Positions 1 through 8,389 of a stretch of 64,000 bases of DNA are shown here, one piece after another. The notes beneath the pieces are model-generated. The model ran no database searches and had not been told where the DNA came from. It saw only the letters and a list, made by a program, of their open reading frames with translations. The position numbers and the translations under genes are program-made. The stretch's first letter is position 1; each line of letters starts with the position of its first letter. The DNA comes from Phaeobacter bryozoorum (GTDB lineage: Bacteria; Pseudomonadota; Alphaproteobacteria; Rhodobacterales; Rhodobacteraceae), in NCBI RefSeq assembly GCF_041893525.1, contig NZ_CP169068.1. One strand, 5' to 3'.

Positions 1-471
1 CGCGCAGCGATATATTCGCGCCAGGCAATGCCGACGCGGGTGAAATCGCGCAGGGTTTCAGGCGCCACGCCATTCTGACCCAGCACATTCAGGAATTCCT
101 GCAGGCTGAGATTGGCGCGGCCGGCCAGTTCGGTCATACCTGCGACAATTTCTTCTTCGGTCGGCTCGATCCCGGCCTGGGCCAGAACGTCGAGTTTCAA
201 CCGGTCCTCGATGAGGTCTTCGCGGGCTTTTTCCAGCGGATCGCCCGGATCGCGCAGCAGGGTCAGGAACCGGGCGCGCTGTTGCAGCTCGTAATTTGTG
301 ACCACTGCGTCATTCACCGTCACCGCCGGGGCAAACAGCCCCTGTGCCAGGGCGGCGGGGGCGGGGGCGAAGATCACCGCCGCTGCCAGCGCCACGGCTG
401 TTGCGGTCTGGGTCAGTCGCTGAACGAAGGGGGCCGCATCCTGGGGCCGGAAACTCAGGTGTTTTTGCATG
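1..471 (-). CDS. surA: SurA-like periplasmic peptidyl-prolyl isomerase/chaperone (N-terminal part)
   Basis: The gene is cut by the left edge; about 157 N-terminal residues are visible. SurA-type proteins chaperone unfolded outer-membrane proteins, including LptD, through the periplasm. The ATG at 471 is followed by a basic N terminus, an Ala/Val-rich hydrophobic stretch and a signal-peptidase-like site (Ala-Leu-Ala-Gln, near residues 40-43). After it comes the SurA N-domain pattern: a short strand, then an 'exchange of ligand' segment with Asn-Tyr-Glu-Leu, then helices rich in Arg and Glu. The parvulin domains lie outside the window, so isomerase activity cannot be judged. The start overlaps the 3' end of lptD by 17 bp, which implies translational coupling. 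The same lptD-surA order is seen in many proteobacteria. Product assigned from the N-domain and context. Confidence 0.85.
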
Positions 472-2659
472 ATCGCCTGTACTTCTTGCTGCCGCTGTCC
501 ACGGAAAACCCGTTTAACGCGATGGTAAAGCCGAAATCCGTTGTCGGCTCAACACTTGTTGTCGATGTATAGCGCCGGTTGACCGAAAGATCGACCGTCA
601 CGCATTCGTTGGAATAGACCAGCCCGAGGCCTGCGCGGGTGGCCCGGGCGTCAGAGATGTCGTAGCGCAGATTGGCGCTGGCGGTCCAGCCGGGGCTGAC
701 CTCATAGGCACCGTCGAACCAGAGTTCGGAGACCTCCTCGGCGCGGCCTTCGGCGGGATCGGTGCCCAGCCACATATAGGTGCCGGTCAGGCGGCTGCGG
801 TCGGTCATCCAGTCGCCGCGCACCTCCGCCTTGGAGAAGTTGAGTGAGCCGTTCAACAGGCCCCGCGTGGTGATCGCCAGATCATCGTTCAGCTTCAGCT
901 GCGCGGCCATCAGGAGGTCGGAGGAGGTGCCGCCAAGGCCGGAGCTCTTGGTGAACCGACCATCGTCGCTGTCGCGGAACACCTGCCCGATGGTGGCAGA
1001 GGCCTGCCAGCCACTGGGCGAGAACCGCGCCCAGTTCAGCCCGAAAGCCACCGTCACCCCGTCCTCGCGCGCATCGGTGGCCGGAAACCGCGACAGATCC
1101 AGCAGGTTGCCCCGGTCGAACTCCACGAAATTGCTTTCGTCGTTGGGGACAGCGGTATCGCCGGTATCGGTCCAGCCGATCTGCAGGATCGGTTCCAGAA
1201 ACTGCGTGGCGCCGGACTGCTCCCGCCGGGTCATCGGCAGGCGGAAGGTGAGCGCGCTGCGTGGGCTGAAGCGCGAGGTGTTATTGGCAAAGACATCGTC
1301 GTCATAGACCGCAAAGGCATCCGCCGCAGCGCCCAGCGACCAGTCCGCCACCAGCCCGTTGGCAAAGCGCCAGCTGCGGTTCCAGTCCACATCAAATGTC
1401 GCCCGGCCAATATCGCGGCCGCCCGGATCGGTCAGGTTGCCCCGGATGTCGGAGGTTCGGTTATGACCGTGGGTTTCCAGTGACAGGCGCAGCTCGCCGC
1501 CGATCGGCGTCGGGAAAAACCGTCGTTCATAGTAGAGGTTGCCGACGGAGGACGGGATCAGATCCTGATTTTCGCTATCGCGCAGTGTCTTGTAGGAAAT
1601 CGCGCTGGCGCGGAACAGGCTGTCGCGCTCGACCTTTGTCACCACAACCTCGGAGCGGAGGCGGTCCAGATCACGCAGGCCGTAGTCGACCAGATAGGCA
1701 TCATCCGACACCGTCTTGAGATCGAACCGCAGCTTGAACGCATTGGGCAGGTCAAAGGTCCCCTCGGCAAAGACATAGCCGCGATCCTCGCCCCGGTAGA
1801 GCTCATCCCGGGTATAGGCGCCGTTGATTTCGATCTCGCCACGGCGGAAGGCCTGACGATAGCGCATGTCCAGCGTCCGGGTACGCGACGACAGATAGGG
1901 CGACAGCGTCAGGTCACGATGTGGGCCGATGGTCAGGAAATACGGCAGTTTCACCCCGGTGCCGAGGTTCGAGGTGGTGCGGATCGACGGAATCAGAAAT
2001 CCATTGGCCCGCTCCAGCGTCGGGTCGGGCAGGCGGATGCCGGGGAAATAGAACACCGGCGTGTCCAAGATCCTCAGCTGGGCGTTCTCCAGATAGAGCT
2101 GGCGCTCCTGCTGATCGTGGGTGATCCGCTCGGCCCGGATCTGCCAGAGCGGCGGCCGCCCGTCGGTGCAGACATGGCAGGAGGTGACGGCGGTTTTGTA
2201 AAGCTGCGTGTAGCGGCCGCCAACGCGGGTCATCTGCAGGGAGGCCAGTTGCAGCTGCTGCTGAAACACCATGCGCGCGCCGACCAGCAGGCCATTGCGC
2301 AGATCCCGGTCCAGCTCGGCAGCATCAGCCAGAATGGTGATGTCGCCGCCTTCGTCGATGCGAATGGGGCCTTCGATCTGCAGGGCGCCTTGGGTCTGAT
2401 CAAAAGTGATCTTCCGCGCCCGGAGCCTGACATCGCCCTGGAACGCTTCGACATTGCCTTCGGCCACCAGGGTACGATCCGGGGTGATGAACAGCTGGTC
2501 TGCCACCAGAATTGCGGGCGTATCAGCCGATTGCGCAGCGGCGCCGGGGCGGGCGCTCTGGGCATGGGCGACATCGCTCAGCGCCAGCTGGCCAACCGCC
2601 AGCCAGGGCAGAACCGTCGAGAGTAGCAGGGCGCGGCGCATGTTATCCGTCCTCGGCAT
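455..2659 (-). CDS. lptD: LPS-assembly protein LptD
   Basis: LptD (OstA/Imp) is the outer-membrane beta-barrel that inserts lipopolysaccharide into the outer leaflet together with LptE. The 734-residue product has a signal peptide ending near residue 33 (Ala-His-Ala-Gln). It has an N-terminal OstA/LptA-like beta-jellyroll (about residues 48-140, with the phrase VAEGNVEAFQGDVRLRAR) and a long beta-barrel with alternating aromatic and charged strands to the C terminus. Two cysteines flank residue 163 (Cys-His-Val-Cys) and two lie near the C terminus, compatible with the inter-domain disulfides known in the family. The start overlaps lptG by 17 bp. A second Met at residue 7 is an alternative start. 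Length is normal for alphaproteobacterial LptD. Confidence 0.95.
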   Translation of the reverse strand: MPRTDNMRRALLLSTVLPWLAVGQLALSDVAHAQSARPGAAAQSADTPAILVADQLFITPDRTLVAEGNVEAFQGDVRLRARKITFDQTQGALQIEGPIRIDEGGDITILADAAELDRDLRNGLLVGARMVFQQQLQLASLQMTRVGGRYTQLYKTAVTSCHVCTDGRPPLWQIRAERITHDQQERQLYLENAQLRILDTPVFYFPGIRLPDPTLERANGFLIPSIRTTSNLGTGVKLPYFLTIGPHRDLTLSPYLSSRTRTLDMRYRQAFRRGEIEINGAYTRDELYRGEDRGYVFAEGTFDLPNAFKLRFDLKTVSDDAYLVDYGLRDLDRLRSEVVVTKVERDSLFRASAISYKTLRDSENQDLIPSSVGNLYYERRFFPTPIGGELRLSLETHGHNRTSDIRGNLTDPGGRDIGRATFDVDWNRSWRFANGLVADWSLGAAADAFAVYDDDVFANNTSRFSPRSALTFRLPMTRREQSGATQFLEPILQIGWTDTGDTAVPNDESNFVEFDRGNLLDLSRFPATDAREDGVTVAFGLNWARFSPSGWQASATIGQVFRDSDDGRFTKSSGLGGTSSDLLMAAQLKLNDDLAITTRGLLNGSLNFSKAEVRGDWMTDRSRLTGTYMWLGTDPAEGRAEEVSELWFDGAYEVSPGWTASANLRYDISDARATRAGLGLVYSNECVTVDLSVNRRYTSTTSVEPTTDFGFTIALNGFSVDSGSKKYRRSCKNT

Positions 2660-3746
2660 GTAAGAGTAACCCCATCGTCAGCAGGATCGCCGCCACCGGC
2701 GGTGCCCAGCCGGCCAGCGCCACGGGGATCTGGCCGTTTTCCCCCAGGATCTGGGCGAAATTGCGCAGGAAATAAAGCCCGAACCCCAGCAGCACCGCTG
2801 TCAGAACCGCCAGACCGGTGCCGCCAAACCGCGTATGGCGCATGGTAAAGGCGGCGCCAACCAGCGCCATGGCGATCAGGAACAGCGGTCGCGCCAGTTC
2901 CACCTGCAACCAGACCTCATAGCGCTTGGTGGAGAACCCGGCCTCGGACAGCTCGCGGATCGTGGCGGGCAGATCGTAGACGGAGATCCCGGTCGCAGTG
3001 CCCAGCGTGTCGCGAATCCGCTCCGATGTCAGCGTGGTCGAGAGGCGCAGTGTCGGGTGCCGCTCGGCGTTGGTCTCGGGGTTCACACCCACGATGAGCG
3101 GCCAGACCTTGGCCTTGGTCAGCACCCAGTCGCCGCCATCCAGCGTCGCCTGTTCCGCAAGCGTCTGGCGGATCGGGCGGCCTTCGGGGCCGTAAGAAAG
3201 GATCGTCACATCATGGAGCGTGATATCGCCGGTATCGCCGCTGTAGCCGGTGGCGTGGATGACCGATTGCCCCAGCGCGCCGCCCTGCCGCAGCCACAGG
3301 CCCTCACCGGTAAGCGACAGCGCCGCCGGGCCGCCGTTGCGGTAGGTCTCCGCCAGATCGCGGTAGCGGTTGGAGGTCGCCGCCACGATCGGGTTCAACG
3401 TGCTGACAGCCAGTACCCCGATCAGCGCCGCCAGCAGCACCGGAGCCGCCAGCGCGCGGATGCCCGAACGGCCAATGGCGCGGGTCACCACCAGCTCGCT
3501 GCTGCGCGCCAGCCCGATGAACAGCACGATGGTGGTGAGGATCATGATCAACGGCAGAAATTCACTCAGCGCCGCAGGGGTATTGAGCAGCGTCAGGCCA
3601 AACAGCTGGCCCAGCGACAGGTCCTGCGCCTCAAACCGGCGGATCTGCTCATTCAGGTCGATCAACATCACAAGCGTTAACAGGACGCCGCAAATCACTG
3701 CAAACCATTGCAAAAAGCGGCGCGCGTAATACAGATCCAGGGTCAT
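2643..3746 (-). CDS. lptG: LPS export ABC transporter permease LptG
   Basis: LptG is one of the two inner-membrane permeases of the LptB2FG complex, which extracts LPS from the inner membrane and passes it to LptC-LptA-LptD. The 367-residue protein shows the YjgP/YjgQ layout: two transmembrane helices at the N terminus (starting LDLYYARRFLQWFAVICG), a coupling region with the Arg-Ala-Ile-Gly-Arg-Ser motif, a periplasmic beta-jellyroll in the middle, and a C-terminal group of helices around residues 285-360. Its ATG overlaps the lptF stop by 4 bp and its end overlaps lptD by 17 bp. The run lptF-lptG-lptD-surA is therefore one tightly coupled transcript. LptB and LptC are not in the window. Confidence 0.95.
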   Translation of the reverse strand: MTLDLYYARRFLQWFAVICGVLLTLVMLIDLNEQIRRFEAQDLSLGQLFGLTLLNTPAALSEFLPLIMILTTIVLFIGLARSSELVVTRAIGRSGIRALAAPVLLAALIGVLAVSTLNPIVAATSNRYRDLAETYRNGGPAALSLTGEGLWLRQGGALGQSVIHATGYSGDTGDITLHDVTILSYGPEGRPIRQTLAEQATLDGGDWVLTKAKVWPLIVGVNPETNAERHPTLRLSTTLTSERIRDTLGTATGISVYDLPATIRELSEAGFSTKRYEVWLQVELARPLFLIAMALVGAAFTMRHTRFGGTGLAVLTAVLLGFGLYFLRNFAQILGENGQIPVALAGWAPPVAAILLTMGLLLHAEDG

Positions 3747-4894
3747 GTGGCGCGCTCCCTGCGGGTTTGGCGGCTATGGCGCCGCCGCGCCAGCAGCGGT
3801 CCCAGCGGCTTGGCCGCCAATTGCAGAAACGCCAGCCCGACCAGCAGCCCGATCAGCGTCGGCAGGTAGATCAGCGGCCAGAAATCGGCGTTGCGCAGCA
3901 CCGGCTCGGAGACCACGCCGCGCAGCCCCTCGACAAAGATCAGTAGCACAAAGGCAAGAAGCGCCTGCCGCCAGACTCCAAATCGCGAGAAACCGCCCAG
4001 CATCAGGGAGGCAAAGCCGATCAGCACCACAGCGACACAGACCAGGGCACGGGCAAACCGCAGGTGCAGCTCTTCGGCCAGCGCGCCGGCACTATAGGGG
4101 CCATCGGCGATCAGCTTCGGCATCTGGCGCAGCAACTCAAGGCTGGGGATGGCGCGGATATTGCGGGTCTTTTCTTCAGCTTTGTTGGCAAGGCTACTGA
4201 TATCATAGGAAAAATCGGAAAAAATGGTGGAAGACAGGCGCTGGGTCTCAGCGTCGATACGCTGTGACATGCCATCAACCATCACCAGATGGGTCCTGTC
4301 GTCGTCGCGCACCAGATAGGCCTTGCCGCCGGTATAGGTGACGCTTTCTGCCGGGCTGCGGCGATCGGACAGGAACACGTCATTGAGCGTCCCATCGGGG
4401 TCAATCCGACCAATGTAAAAGGTGACGCCGCGCGCCGGATGCAGGAAATCACCCTCGCTCAACAGCTTGGCCGTCACATTGCGGGCGACCTCGGATTCGC
4501 GCTGCTCCAGCGTCGCGATGGAGGCAGGCAGCAGAACATGGGTCAGGATCGACATCATCAGCGCGGTGATCAGGCCAAAGGCCAGCGCCGGTTTCGCCAT
4601 CTGCCAGGGGCTGGTGCCGGTGGCCCGCAGAACCGTCAGTTCGCTTTCGCTGTTGAGCCGGTTGGTCACCCAGACCGATGCGGCAAAGGCCGCAACCGGC
4701 AGCACCATACGCACCAGATTCGGCAGGGCAAGGGCGGTGAATTCCAGGAAAACCAAGGCCGACTGCCCGTCGCCGATCAGCCGGTCAAACAGCACCACCG
4801 CGCGGTTGATCCAGAATACGGCCACCAGAATCAAGGCAAAGAACCCAAAAAACAGCAGGTATTGGGACAGCACATATCTGTCGTATCGTGACAC
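3743..4894 (-). CDS. lptF: LPS export ABC transporter permease LptF
   Basis: This is the partner permease of LptG in the LptB2FG lipopolysaccharide extractor. The open frame runs up to 5059, but the family-like sequence begins at the GTG at 4894 (VSRYDRYVLSQYLLFFGF). That start gives 383 residues, close to the usual length, and has a G-rich ribosome site just upstream. The extra 55 residues of the longer frame are Arg/Pro-rich and look non-coding. Visible parts are N-terminal helices, the conserved Leu-Arg-Ala-Thr-Gly coupling motif, a periplasmic jellyroll and a C-terminal helix bundle ending in a basic tail. It opens the operon. The intergenic stretch 4895-5120 lies between lptF and the divergent pepA and should carry both promoters. 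Confidence 0.93.
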   Translation of the reverse strand: MSRYDRYVLSQYLLFFGFFALILVAVFWINRAVVLFDRLIGDGQSALVFLEFTALALPNLVRMVLPVAAFAASVWVTNRLNSESELTVLRATGTSPWQMAKPALAFGLITALMMSILTHVLLPASIATLEQRESEVARNVTAKLLSEGDFLHPARGVTFYIGRIDPDGTLNDVFLSDRRSPAESVTYTGGKAYLVRDDDRTHLVMVDGMSQRIDAETQRLSSTIFSDFSYDISSLANKAEEKTRNIRAIPSLELLRQMPKLIADGPYSAGALAEELHLRFARALVCVAVVLIGFASLMLGGFSRFGVWRQALLAFVLLIFVEGLRGVVSEPVLRNADFWPLIYLPTLIGLLVGLAFLQLAAKPLGPLLARRRHSRQTRRERAT

Positions 4895-5120
4895 GCGATC
4901 CCCCCAGATCCTACTGCCCTTGTTTTGAGGAGACCTTAGAGGATTTGTTGGCCGGGGAAAACTGCATTCTGCGGACGCGCGACAGTCGGCCGGTGGCCGC
5001 CCGCTAGCCCGTTCGGCGCATCCTTCGACGGCGGTCAAACCATATCTGGCCCTAGTCATTGTCGCACAGGCAGGCTACCTGTTGGGGATTGAGGAATTGA
5101 CCCTGACAGGAGCCCCGCAC

Positions 5121-6596
5121 ATGCGTCCGCTGACCCCTACACGTTTTGTCGAATTTGATCCCAAGACCCTCTCCGAGATTGAGGGCCGTGTGGTGGTTCA
5201 GATCACCCCGGAGGGGACATTGGGGCAGGCAGCGCGCACGGCAAACCGGTTGACCAAAGGGGCGCTGGCACGTCTGGTTGAAGCAAAGGGTTTTGAGAAG
5301 ACCAAGGCGGGCGATGTGGTTTCGCTGGCCTGGCCCGCTGGCATGAAAGCCGAGGCGCTGGATATTCTGGTCACCCCGCGCAAGATCAGCGCGATCGAGG
5401 CGCGCAAGGCCGGCGCCAAGCTGGCCGCGCGCAGCGATGGAAAATCGGTGACGGTGATGGCAGGCTCCATGCCACGCGCTGCGGATCTGGCGCTGGGGAT
5501 GGCTCTGCGCGACTATCGCTTTGACGATCACAAGACCGGCGACAAGGCCCCCTCCGACGCTGAGGTGGTGATCGCCCATAAATCCCCCGCCGATGTCGAG
5601 GCCGCCTATGGCCCGCTGGCAGCCGTGGCCGAAGGTGTCCACATGACCCGCGATCTGGTCAATGAGCCGGCCAATGTGCTGACCACTACCGAATTTGCCA
5701 ATCGGCTGGCGGAGATGGAAAGCCTCGGACTGAAGGTTGAGGTGCTCGACGAGGACCAGCTGGAAGAGCTGGGCATGCGGACGCTGCTCTGCGTGGGGCA
5801 GGGGTCCGACAGCCCGTCGAAAGTGGTGGTGATGCAGTGGAACGGCGGCGAAACCGATGCCGCACCGCTGGCGCTGGTGGGCAAGGGCGTGGTGTTTGAC
5901 ACTGGCGGCATCTCGCTGAAACCGGGCGCGGGCATGGAAGACATGACCATGGATATGGGCGGTGCCGGCGTTGTTGCGGGCACCATGCGGGCGCTGGCCC
6001 TGCGCAAGGCGAAAGCCAATGTGGTCGGTCTTGTCGGGCTGGTCGAGAACATGCCGTCTGGCAATGCGACCCGCCCGGGCGATGTCATCAGATCCATGAA
6101 GGGTGACACCGTCGAGGTGATCAATACCGACGCCGAGGGGCGCTTGGTTCTCTGCGACGTGATGTGGTACGCGCAGGAGCGCTTCAAACCGGTGGGCATG
6201 ATCGACCTCGCCACCCTGACTGGCGCCATTATTATCGGCCTTGGCCATGAAAACGCGGGGGTCTTCTCCAATGACGACACCTTCTGCAACCGCTTCCTGA
6301 AAGCCGCCGAAGCCGAGGGCGAGGGCGCCTGGCGGATGCCTCTGGGCAAGGCCTATGACGACATGCTGAAATCGCGCATTGCCGACATGAAGAACATCGG
6401 TGGCCGCCCGGCCGGGTCGATCACCGCCGCGCAGTTCCTGCAACGTTTCGTCAAGGAAGACACCCCCTGGGTCCATCTGGATATCGCAGGCGTCGCCTCG
6501 GTCAAGACAGACACCGACTACGCCCCCAAAGGCGCGACCGGCTGGGGCGTCATGGCGTTGAACCGGCTGGTGCAGAATATGTTCGAGACGGACTGA
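5121..6596 (+). CDS. pepA: leucyl aminopeptidase (M17 family)
   Basis: Cytosolic dinuclear-metal aminopeptidase that removes N-terminal residues from peptides; in some bacteria PepA also acts as a DNA-binding architectural factor. The catalytic C-terminal domain carries the lysine/aspartate metal site GKGVVFDTGG (about residues 254-263) and the M17 signature NTDAEGR (about 335-341), followed by the helix-rich end typical of the family. The chosen ATG at 5121 has AGGAG seven to eleven bases upstream and gives 491 residues. An in-frame start at 5082 would add 13 residues with no good ribosome site. The gene is divergent from lptF and followed 20 bp later by holC. The pepA-holC-lptFG neighbourhood is conserved in many proteobacteria, which supports the call. 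Confidence 0.97.
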   Translation: MRPLTPTRFVEFDPKTLSEIEGRVVVQITPEGTLGQAARTANRLTKGALARLVEAKGFEKTKAGDVVSLAWPAGMKAEALDILVTPRKISAIEARKAGAKLAARSDGKSVTVMAGSMPRAADLALGMALRDYRFDDHKTGDKAPSDAEVVIAHKSPADVEAAYGPLAAVAEGVHMTRDLVNEPANVLTTTEFANRLAEMESLGLKVEVLDEDQLEELGMRTLLCVGQGSDSPSKVVVMQWNGGETDAAPLALVGKGVVFDTGGISLKPGAGMEDMTMDMGGAGVVAGTMRALALRKAKANVVGLVGLVENMPSGNATRPGDVIRSMKGDTVEVINTDAEGRLVLCDVMWYAQERFKPVGMIDLATLTGAIIIGLGHENAGVFSNDDTFCNRFLKAAEAEGEGAWRMPLGKAYDDMLKSRIADMKNIGGRPAGSITAAQFLQRFVKEDTPWVHLDIAGVASVKTDTDYAPKGATGWGVMALNRLVQNMFETD

Positions 6597-6616
6597 GACA
6601 GGCAGAGATACAGACC

Positions 6617-7081
6617 ATGGGGGCGGCCTATTTCTACCATCTGACCCGGCGTTCGCTTGAAGAGACGCTGCCGGTCCTCCTCGACAAGGCGCTTGGCGCC
6701 GGGTGGCGCATTGTCGTGCGCGGGGTGGACCGGCAGCGGATCACGCAGCTGGACGAACGGCTGTGGCTTGGACCGGAGGAGCAGTTTCTTCCGCATGGTA
6801 TTCTCGGCGGCCCCCATGATGCGCTTCAGCCCGTTCTGCTCAGCCATGAGACGACGCCGGTGCCCGGTACCAGCTGCCTGATGGCGGTGGATGGCGCCGA
6901 GGTCACGGCGGAGGAGGTTGCCGCGCTGGAGCGGGTCTGCATTCTGTTTGACGGCACCAACCCGGACGCGGTGGCCCGAGCAAGGGTGCAGTGGAAATCC
7001 CTCACCGATGCGGGATGCTCAGCGCAATATTGGTCCGAAGAGAGCGGGCGCTGGGAGAAAAAGGCCGAGAAAACCGCCTAG
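6617..7081 (+). CDS. holC: DNA polymerase III subunit chi
   Basis: HolC (chi) is the clamp-loader accessory subunit that contacts single-stranded DNA-binding protein at the replication fork. The 154-residue product starts with the chi signature (FYHLTRRSLEETLP), followed by LDKALGAGWRIVVR, the Leu-Asp-Glu-Arg-Leu-Trp patch and a Phe-Leu-Pro-His-Gly segment, all in the usual order. The end has an Ala/Val-Arg-rich helix and a lysine-rich tail. It sits 20 bp behind pepA on the same strand, as in Escherichia coli (pepA-holC). The ribosome site is weak (GCAGAG region), suggesting coupling to pepA translation. No anomaly seen. Confidence 0.93.
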   Translation: MGAAYFYHLTRRSLEETLPVLLDKALGAGWRIVVRGVDRQRITQLDERLWLGPEEQFLPHGILGGPHDALQPVLLSHETTPVPGTSCLMAVDGAEVTAEEVAALERVCILFDGTNPDAVARARVQWKSLTDAGCSAQYWSEESGRWEKKAEKTA

Positions 7082-7114
7082 GTATCAACCCGCGAAAGGG
7101 GGGCGGCGCTGGCC

Positions 7115-7696
7115 TCAGCGCGTCAGGATCAGCGATCCGTTGCGGATCTCGATGCTGGACCAGCGTTGCAGGTAATCCATCCCCAGGAGCGACTGATCCA
7201 TCTGCCCCTCGTTCACCGAAAGCGTGATGTCGCGGTCGGTGATGCCGCCCAGCGACATGCTCTTGACCGTGGCCAGCGCAGTGCGCACCTCGCCATTGGC
7301 GGTGCGCGCCCGTCCCAGATAGGCAAGGCTTTCGGGATCAATGCCAACCCGCCGCGCATCCTTTGCATTCAGCACCACGGCGCTGGCGCCGGTATCGACC
7401 AGGAAGCGCACCGGCACCTCGTTGACATCGACGGTCAGATAATAATGCCCGTCGCGCGCACGCGGCACATCCACGCGCCCCTCGTCGCGCATCACCACCT
7501 GCTGCGGCTGCACCGTGCTGCGGATGTCCTCCCACAGGCCGTAACCGGCTATCACGCCAAGAAAGATGAACGCCCAGATCGCCAGCTGCTGCACGGTTTT
7601 GCCCAGCCCCTGCCGGTTCTGCACAAACACCCAGGAGCCAACCGCGACCAGCAGCAACACCAGATAGATCAATCGTGGAGTTTCGATGCCGTCCAA
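7115..7696 (-). CDS. Membrane-anchored retropepsin-like aspartic protease (clan AA, TIGR02281 type)
   Basis: The 193-residue product has two hydrophobic segments at about residues 8-25 and 38-55, then a soluble domain with the retroviral-type aspartic protease motif Leu-Val-Asp-Thr-Gly-Ala-Ser (near residue 103). A second conserved block follows, with Gly-Gly-Ile-Thr and Leu-Leu-Gly-Met-Asp-Tyr-Leu. This matches the single-domain bacterial retropepsin-like family (TIGR02281), whose members are thought to act as dimers in the periplasm; the substrate is unknown. The start is a TTG at 7696, chosen because AGGAG lies seven bases upstream and no ATG is available before the first hydrophobic segment. 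It converges on holC and lies next to marC on the same strand. Confidence 0.85.
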   Translation of the reverse strand: MDGIETPRLIYLVLLLVAVGSWVFVQNRQGLGKTVQQLAIWAFIFLGVIAGYGLWEDIRSTVQPQQVVMRDEGRVDVPRARDGHYYLTVDVNEVPVRFLVDTGASAVVLNAKDARRVGIDPESLAYLGRARTANGEVRTALATVKSMSLGGITDRDITLSVNEGQMDQSLLGMDYLQRWSSIEIRNGSLILTR

Positions 7697-7765
7697 CCTG
7701 TTTCTCCTGCCTTGCGCCGATCTCTCCCCTCAATATGGGGAGGCACCCGGAAAGTTTCGAGAGGC

Positions 7766-8389
7766 TCAGCCCCCGGCAAATCCAAAGGCCTGCAACCCGT
7801 CCAGCACGAATTGCACCGAGAGCGCGGCCAGCAGCATCCCCAGCAGCCGTGTCACAACAGTAATGCCGGTCTTGCCCAGCAGCCGTTCAAACAGGCCGGA
7901 GAACAGGCACATCAGCAACAGGATGCTCAGCACTGCAAAGACCACCGCCATCACCATGGCAAATCCGGCAAACCCCGGCTGCTGACCGGTCAGCAGGATC
8001 ACCGTGGCAATTGAGCCCGGCCCGGCAATCAGCGGGATCGCCAGTGGAAAGACCGAGGGATCGTCAAAGTCATCTTCCTCGCTGCGGTCCTCGCGCCGCT
8101 TGTTGCGACGTTCAAACAACATGTCGAGCGCGGTCAGGAACAGCAGAACGCCGCCGGCGATGCGAAAGGCGGCCATGGAAATCCCGGCAAACCCCAGCAC
8201 CGCCTCGCCAAAGGCCGCAAACACCGCCAGCAGCACCGCAGCGGTGATGGTGGAGCGCAGGGCAATCGCCCGCCGCTGCGCTGGCGTCATGCCCTGGGTC
8301 AGCGCCAGAAAGATCGGCGTCAATCCAATCGGATCGACAATCACGAACAGCGTCACAAAGGAGGTGATCAGAAAGGCGGTATCGATCAT
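7766..8389 (-). CDS. MarC family integral membrane protein
   Basis: The 207-residue product is almost entirely hydrophobic with about six membrane segments, and has the MarC/UPF0056 landmarks: an N-terminal segment ending in Val-Asp-Pro-Ile-Gly, a central charged loop (ERRNKRREDRSEEDD) and the family motif PLAIPLIAGPGSIATV. MarC proteins are conserved membrane proteins of uncertain function; the old link with multiple antibiotic resistance is not supported experimentally. Its ATG overlaps the stop of the upstream ABC-F gene by 4 bp, so the two genes are co-transcribed and translation is probably coupled. Confidence 0.92.
   Translation of the reverse strand: MIDTAFLITSFVTLFVIVDPIGLTPIFLALTQGMTPAQRRAIALRSTITAAVLLAVFAAFGEAVLGFAGISMAAFRIAGGVLLFLTALDMLFERRNKRREDRSEEDDFDDPSVFPLAIPLIAGPGSIATVILLTGQQPGFAGFAMVMAVVFAVLSILLLMCLFSGLFERLLGKTGITVVTRLLGMLLAALSVQFVLDGLQAFGFAGG

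Noticed and set aside
4895..5059. N-terminal extension of LptF to 5059
   Set aside because: The extra residues are Arg/Pro-rich and unlike the family. GTG 4894 starts the conserved sequence with a fair ribosome site.
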